DNA of 17,195 nucleotides from Sulfurospirillum sp. UBA6810 (GTDB taxonomy: Bacteria > Campylobacterota > Campylobacteria > Campylobacterales > Sulfurospirillaceae), in contig DKEY01000117.1 of NCBI GenBank assembly GCA_002469305.1, forward strand, positions 492 to 17,686. The letters run 5' to 3'. Numbering within the stretch: the first letter of the stretch is position 1; every line of letters starts with the position of its first letter. Below are positions 13,411 through 17,195 of the stretch, in pieces. The notes under the pieces are model-generated. The model saw only the letters and a program-made list of their open reading frames with translations, did no database searches and was not told the origin of the DNA. Both the position numbers and the translations under genes were made by a program.

Positions 13411-13439
13411 ATTATACACATTTGACATAGAAAATACAA
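13411..13439 (-). promoter_or_regulatory. Promoter of the saccharopine dehydrogenase-like gene
   Basis: On the minus strand, TTGTAT (13434-13439) and TATAAT (13411-13416) are 17 bp apart, 31 bp upstream of the start codon. Confidence 0.6.
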
Positions 13440-13485
13440 TGAACTTTTTAGTTAATCTTGAACAAGAAAAAAGATAAAGAGTTCC

Positions 13486-14916
13486 TCAAGTAAGCGAAGC
13501 TTTTTTATAGATAGAATTTACCATATCTCTAAATACAAAATAGTGCAAAGGCAGTAAAGAAAACCAATACAAACGCCCCATAATACCTTGCGGTAGAAAA
13601 TAGGCTCTTTGAGTAAGTTTACCTTTTTCGATACGAAATTCAAGCCATGCTTTACCTGGAACTTTCATCTGCGCAAACAAAAGCACTCTTTTGTTTGGAA
13701 TGATATCTATCACTTTCCAAAAATCAAGACTATCTCCTTTTCGCAGTTCTACCTGAGACCTTCGCCCACGGTTCAGTCCAACACCACCAAATGCTTTATC
13801 AATCAATCCTCGAATCTCCCATAGCCAATCATAAGAAAACCAGCCATTTTTCCCACCGATAGAGCAGATACTTTTAAAAATTTGCTCTTGCGTTACATCA
13901 GGACATGCCACTACCTGTTCATCTATAAACACAGCATCAGCAATAGCATTTCTATGGTCTATCTCCCACACATCTTCTCCACTATCACTCCATCTGCTTA
14001 AGACTTGATTTTCCTCAGCCTCTTTGAGTGCTTTTTTCACTGCTTTTTTAAATGATACTGGTTTTATCTGTGGAAATAGTTTTTTTGCATTCTCATTTTG
14101 CACGATAACTTCTGATTTGAGTCCATCGATAAGAGAGCGAGCCACACGAAAAGGCACTGGAGTAAAGATATTGAGCCAGTACGAAGAGAGTCCTATGGTA
14201 AGAAAAGGCACAGGGATGATAAATCTCTTCAAAGACATCACCTGCGCACACTGACTCATCATCTGCCCATAAGAGAGTATCTCTGAGCCGATATCAACTG
14301 TCACGCTTTGACTTATCTGAGGATTTTTTGCATTGTACAGATAAGCCACAACATCATCTATACCTATGGGCTGGGCTTTGATACGTACCCATTTTGGAGT
14401 TATCATCACAGGGATTTTTTGAATGAGATTTCGTATAATCTCAAAGCTTGCACTTCCTGAGCCTATAATAACACCTGCTCTAAACCATACAACATCTATC
14501 TTCTCAGCATAAGCACTCAGGGTTTCTCCTGTTTCTATCCTGCTTAGAAGGTGTTTGCTGATATTTTCATCTACTACGCCCAAACCTCCTAGATAGACTA
14601 TCTTTTTCACTCCTGCTTTTATCGCAGCATCACGAAAATTTTCGGCACTCATTTTATCAAGATTTTGATAATCATCACTTCCCAAAGAGTGTATCAGATA
14701 GTAGGCTATCTCTATACCTTCCATCGCTTTTGCAAGCGAGGGCTTATCAAATGTGTTGCCTTCCACCACAGCAACACTTTGTGCTAGTGTGCCATCAAAA
14801 GCACTCTTGTTACGAACTAAAACCCGAATACTATTCTCTGATTGTAAAAGAAACTCTTCTAGCAATCTTCGTCCGATATACCCCGTAGCCCCTGTTAATA
14901 AAATAGCTTGTTTCAT
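13486..14916 (-). CDS. SDR-family NAD(P)-binding protein with C-terminal DUF2867 domain (476 aa)
   Basis: ILLTGATGYIGRRLLEEFL (5-23) is the glycine-rich nucleotide-binding motif of atypical/extended short-chain dehydrogenases (TGATGYIG, 8-15). VLVRN (32-36), VVEGNTFD (50-57) and KKIVYLGGLGV (104-114) are the following strands. From about residue 325 to the end, DVWEIDHRNAIADAVF through KVIDIIPNKRVLLFAQMKVPGKAWLEFRIE matches the DUF2867 layout that often follows such a domain. Two-domain proteins of this kind are predicted soluble nucleotide-binding proteins related to complex I assembly factors or NmrA-like regulators; no reaction is established. A classical YxxxK pair is not evident, so catalysis is uncertain. 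The ribosome binding site is weak (AAGAGA). Confidence 0.85.
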   Translation of the reverse strand: MKQAILLTGATGYIGRRLLEEFLLQSENSIRVLVRNKSAFDGTLAQSVAVVEGNTFDKPSLAKAMEGIEIAYYLIHSLGSDDYQNLDKMSAENFRDAAIKAGVKKIVYLGGLGVVDENISKHLLSRIETGETLSAYAEKIDVVWFRAGVIIGSGSASFEIIRNLIQKIPVMITPKWVRIKAQPIGIDDVVAYLYNAKNPQISQSVTVDIGSEILSYGQMMSQCAQVMSLKRFIIPVPFLTIGLSSYWLNIFTPVPFRVARSLIDGLKSEVIVQNENAKKLFPQIKPVSFKKAVKKALKEAEENQVLSRWSDSGEDVWEIDHRNAIADAVFIDEQVVACPDVTQEQIFKSICSIGGKNGWFSYDWLWEIRGLIDKAFGGVGLNRGRRSQVELRKGDSLDFWKVIDIIPNKRVLLFAQMKVPGKAWLEFRIEKGKLTQRAYFLPQGIMGRLYWFSLLPLHYFVFRDMVNSIYKKASLT

Positions 14917-15091
14917 GGTTTCTCTTTTAGTATTGTTATGACTAACTCATTTATATTGAGAGATATCTATCTGCAAAGATACTCTTTTTTATAATACATC
15001 TTTTGAATCATTATATAGTAACCCTAGATAGATTAGTAGCCTGTTTTTGTTAGTTTATCAATAACCCAGAAGAATTTTTCAAAAACATGTT

Positions 15092-15101
15092 TTACATGTA
15101 A
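15092..15101. repeat. TTACATGTAA palindrome, copy 3
   Basis: It lies in the divergent gap between the SDR gene and the chemotaxis receptor, directly adjacent to a second palindrome, AAACATGTTT (15083-15092), with which it shares one base. Confidence 0.5.
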
Positions 15102-15130
15102 GCTTTTTCTTTGTCTCAAAGAATCGTTAA

Positions 15131-15144
15131 TTGATATAAATCAA
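15131..15144 (+). promoter_or_regulatory. FNR/CRP-type box (TTGAT-N4-ATCAA)
   Basis: TTGATATAAATCAA matches the FNR consensus exactly. If TAAAAT at 15167-15172 is the -10 of the receptor gene, transcription starts near 15179 and the box centre is at -41.5, the classic activating position. This suggests oxygen- or nitrosative-stress-linked control of the chemotaxis receptor. The alternative -10, TATAAG (15159-15164), would put it at about -33.5, a repressing position. Confidence 0.65.
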
Positions 15145-15171
15145 TGAAGCAATGAATTTATAAGAGTAAAA

Positions 15172-15197
15172 TTGTCCTAATTAACCACCTAGGACAA
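15172..15197 (+). promoter_or_regulatory. Inverted repeat covering the receptor's ribosome binding site
   Basis: TTGTCCTA (15172-15179) and TAGGACAA (15190-15197) are exact 8-bp arms with a 10-nt loop. The right arm contains AGGA (15191-15194), the Shine-Dalgarno 7 nt before ATG 15202, so in RNA the hairpin would mask it. It forms only if transcription starts upstream of 15172; otherwise it may be a DNA operator. Confidence 0.5.
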
Positions 15198-15201
15198 CTC
15201 C

Positions 15202-16344
15202 ATGAAATCTTTATTTTTAAGAATGCGTGTTATACACATACTCGCTTTTATAATATTGCCTTTAAATGCATATTTTTTTACCTCTGATGCATTGAGTGCG
15301 GGAGTTCAATACTTCTTAGCTTTTGTACTCGTAATCCATGATTTGGATGAAAAAAAGTGGGGTATTAATTTGAGCAAAAAAATCAATGACATCCTACTCT
15401 CTTTTGATTTGCAAAAAGATATTAAAATTGATACAAAATATAATTTAGAATCATCTAAGATGCTCTCTTCTATCCTCTTTTTTAGAAATACAATCAAATC
15501 AACGGTTATTGGGTTTCAAGAACACTCACAAAAACATACACAGATGGCAAAATCTCTTGATGAGATTGCTTTGTTTATCAATGAACAGATGAAAAAACAA
15601 CAGCATCTTGTCAATAGCAATGTTACCAATGCTGAAAATATAACCTCTTTATTTGAAGATATCTGCGATACTATCAAACTTAGCAATCAAGAGATGCAAA
15701 ATATAGCAATAAACCTCAAAGAATCACAAACAAATATGGACTATTTGGATAAAAAAATTGAAAACTCAGTAACCCAAGAACACCTCTTGGCAAATAACTT
15801 AGTAAACCTTTCACAAGAAGCGCAACATACAAAAAGTGTCCTCTCCGTTATCGAAGATATAGCTGATCAAACAAACTTACTAGCACTCAATGCCGCCATC
15901 GAAGCAGCACGAGCAGGAGAACATGGACGAGGATTTGCCGTTGTAGCGGATGAAGTGCGATTTTTAGCAGAAAAAACACAAAGTAGCTTAGACAATATCC
16001 ACGTAACAATTACAAAAATTGTAGAATCTATCCAGCAAATCAGTAAAAGCATGAACAGTAATGCTCAAGAAGTTTTAGAATTAAAATCCATCTCATCTAG
16101 CACTAATGATCTCGTGAGTCAGCTCACACTAGCCATAGAAAAAAACATATCCCTTTCTAACTCCATTGTCAAAGACTCTCATGTGGTTATTGAACATACA
16201 AATGAAATAAAAAGTGCAACAAGCAACATAAAAACACTTTCAGATGAAAATCTGCATAAAACAAATACTATCAAAGAGATAGCTGAAAACTTCAATCTTT
16301 GGGGAAGTGAGCTCAATAAAAAACTAGAAGAGTTTAAAATTTAA
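15202..16344 (+). CDS. Methyl-accepting chemotaxis protein without periplasmic sensor
   Basis: A 380-aa receptor. IHILAFIILPLNAYFF (11-26) and ALSAGVQYFLAFVLVIHDL (30-48) form a short membrane hairpin with only a few residues between, so there is no periplasmic ligand domain. A linker (about 50-110) leads into a long coiled coil and the signalling tip: IEDIADQTNLLALNAAIEAARAG at 217-239, then HGRGFAVVADEVRFLAEKTQ to 260, the region that contacts CheA/CheW. No recognised PAS, GAF or HAMP domain is obvious, so it may sense the membrane, the cytoplasm or energy state, or partner another protein. No C-terminal CheR-tethering pentapeptide is seen. It has a nearby FNR-type box and stands alone as a transcription unit. 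Confidence 0.93.
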   Translation: MKSLFLRMRVIHILAFIILPLNAYFFTSDALSAGVQYFLAFVLVIHDLDEKKWGINLSKKINDILLSFDLQKDIKIDTKYNLESSKMLSSILFFRNTIKSTVIGFQEHSQKHTQMAKSLDEIALFINEQMKKQQHLVNSNVTNAENITSLFEDICDTIKLSNQEMQNIAINLKESQTNMDYLDKKIENSVTQEHLLANNLVNLSQEAQHTKSVLSVIEDIADQTNLLALNAAIEAARAGEHGRGFAVVADEVRFLAEKTQSSLDNIHVTITKIVESIQQISKSMNSNAQEVLELKSISSSTNDLVSQLTLAIEKNISLSNSIVKDSHVVIEHTNEIKSATSNIKTLSDENLHKTNTIKEIAENFNLWGSELNKKLEEFKI

Positions 16345-16370
16345 TATGAATATTTTTTATCTCTGTTTAA

Positions 16371-16400
16371 TTAACAATATCAAACTATTGTATATATAAT
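16371..16400 (+). promoter_or_regulatory. Promoter of the HPP-family gene
   Basis: TTAACA (16371-16376) and TATAAT (16395-16400) are 18 bp apart. The whole 30-bp box is 25/30 identical to the box at 6561-6590. Confidence 0.6.
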
Positions 16401-16431
16401 TTTATCGCATAAATTAAGTAGGCATAAAAAT

Positions 16432-16980
16432 ATGAAAAATTACTTTGCTAAAATGAAACCAACAGCAACCTGCCCTCCTAGAAAACCAGTGAGTAAAATC
16501 ATATGGTCGTGGATTGGGGCATTCCTTGGTATCTTGCTTGTGTCTGTTATCGGCAAATATCTTTCCTCAATCGAACTAACCAACTTGTTTCTTATTGGCT
16601 CATTTGGTGCATCGGCTGTCCTTGTTTATGGAGCACCCCTAGCTGAATTTTCTCAACCTCGAAATCTTGTTGGTGGGCATGTCATATCTGCAATAGTAGG
16701 TGTTACGATATTTAGTCTCTTAGGTGAGCAAAATATCCTATCAAGTCCAACTGCAGTCTCTTTGGCTATCGTCGCGATGCATTTTACTCGAACCTTACAT
16801 CCACCAGGAGGAGCAACTGCTTTGATTGCTGTCATTGGTGGAGAAAAGGTGCATTCACTTGGCTATGAATACGTTCTTTATCCTGTTTTTTTAGGCTCTA
16901 TCATAATGCTATTAGTCGCACTATTTGTAAATAATATGTCAAAAAATCCAAAGAGACACTATCCTGTATATTGGTTTTAG
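16432..16980 (+). CDS. HPP-family integral membrane protein (182 aa)
   Basis: The family signature HPPGGATA is at residues 123-130, preceded by FTRT. About five or six hydrophobic segments are visible: 23-41, 50-68, 82-97, 104-118, 126-137 and 147-167. The N-terminal MKPTATCPPRKP and the C-terminal NPKRHYPVYWF are also typical of the family. HPP proteins sit in the inner membrane; plant and cyanobacterial members have been linked to nitrite transport, but a bacterial role here is not established. Full length for the short bacterial form. The ribosome binding site is weak (TAGG), with a good promoter upstream. It converges with the partial gene at 17064. Confidence 0.88.
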   Translation: MKNYFAKMKPTATCPPRKPVSKIIWSWIGAFLGILLVSVIGKYLSSIELTNLFLIGSFGASAVLVYGAPLAEFSQPRNLVGGHVISAIVGVTIFSLLGEQNILSSPTAVSLAIVAMHFTRTLHPPGGATALIAVIGGEKVHSLGYEYVLYPVFLGSIIMLLVALFVNNMSKNPKRHYPVYWF

Positions 16981-17050
16981 GCTCTCTAACAAGATGGCTA
17001 CGTTAGAATCCACAGCTACTAATAGGGTTTTAGATAAAGTTCAGATATTT

Positions 17051-17060
17051 TTACATGTAA
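17051..17060. repeat. TTACATGTAA palindrome, copy 4
   Basis: It lies between the convergent HPP gene and the partial gene, 3 nt beyond the latter's stop. The mirrored placement next to a stop codon matches copies 1 and 2. Confidence 0.5.
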
Positions 17061-17063
17061 AGA

Positions 17064-17195
17064 TTACATAGAGGTTAAAAGATACAAAAGCCCTTTGCTT
17101 GTTTCATGTTTTTCTACGCCATACTCTTTTAAGATATCAAGGCTCACATGTCGTAGCATCTTTACATGTGTAGCTTCAAGGACTACCTTTGGAGC
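17064..17195 (-). CDS. C-terminal 43 residues of an unrecognised protein
   Basis: The minus frame is open from the window edge to TAA at 17064-17066. It reads APKVVLEATHVKMLRHVSLD and then ILKEYGVEKHETSKGLLYLL before ending TSM. The residue mix (aliphatic strand, then amphipathic helices) looks like real protein. Too little is visible to name a family. Convergent with the HPP gene across 83 bp that hold a palindrome and no other feature. Confidence 0.6.
   Translation of the reverse strand, partial: APKVVLEATHVKMLRHVSLDILKEYGVEKHETSKGLLYLLTSM

Noticed and set aside
13609..14941. Plus-strand frames opposite the SDR/DUF2867 gene (13609-13824, 14024-14254, 14753-14941)
   Set aside because: The minus-strand protein is continuous with recognisable domains; the opposite frames have no starts with support.
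16981..17063. CTAAC/GTTAG inverted repeat near 16986-17007 as terminator or attC
   Set aside because: Only 5 bp with an 11-nt loop, no T-run and no L-box pairing; too weak to call.
1..17195. CRISPR array, rRNA, insertion sequence or replication origin
   Set aside because: No regularly spaced repeats, no rRNA-like stretch, no transposase motifs and no DnaA-box cluster were seen.

Overview
The window is AT-rich and reads as a Campylobacterota (Epsilonproteobacteria) chromosome, probably close to Sulfurimonas. Reasons: low GC, gene style, a HugZ-like flavin-fold protein, a cytoplasm-facing chemotaxis receptor, and a tRNA-Met(CAT) 3' fragment of the epsilonproteobacterial kind. The genus is inference only.

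Region 1 (1-4436) is the right end of an integrative element. It holds an AlpA/excisionase-like regulator with a partial downstream gene (minus strand), a divergent 286-aa protein of unknown function, about 880 bp without a sizeable gene, a TumE-TumA-type toxin-antitoxin pair and a tyrosine recombinase. It ends at a 46-bp copy of the 3' part of a tRNA-Met gene, which I read as the attachment site. The gene-poor stretch has a good minus-strand promoter (TTGTCA-17-TATAAT) followed by many stem-loops, a possible 52-aa gene, a 12-codon reading frame with a strong ribosome binding site, and a perfect 11-bp hairpin. It may be an undescribed structured RNA unit.

Region 2 (4437-6606) is backbone: a multi-cluster Fe-S protein and a HugZ/pyridoxamine-oxidase-fold protein, then about 260 bp with a split inverted repeat and a strong promoter.

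Region 3 (about 6607-12080) is a second foreign block with no recombinase of its own. A GC-rich, highly structured element of about 160 bp sits just downstream of the promoter. After it come a complete type III restriction-modification system (mod, res), a second folded site, and a CopG/RelE-type toxin-antitoxin pair with a consensus promoter and a perfect 10-bp operator. The R-M genes are bounded by perfect inverted 9-mers (GTTGTGTGT and ACACACAAC), each next to an R-box-like motif and a hairpin. This matches the logic of integron gene cassettes (attC sites) in a setting without an integron integrase, and it is the main novelty candidate.

Region 4 (12081-17195) is backbone again: a saccharopine-dehydrogenase-family protein and an SDR/DUF2867 protein (minus strand), then a chemotaxis receptor with an FNR-type box, an HPP-family membrane protein, and the C-terminal end of an unrecognised gene (minus strand). 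A palindrome, TTACATGTAA, occurs four times in the noncoding backbone and not in the two foreign blocks.
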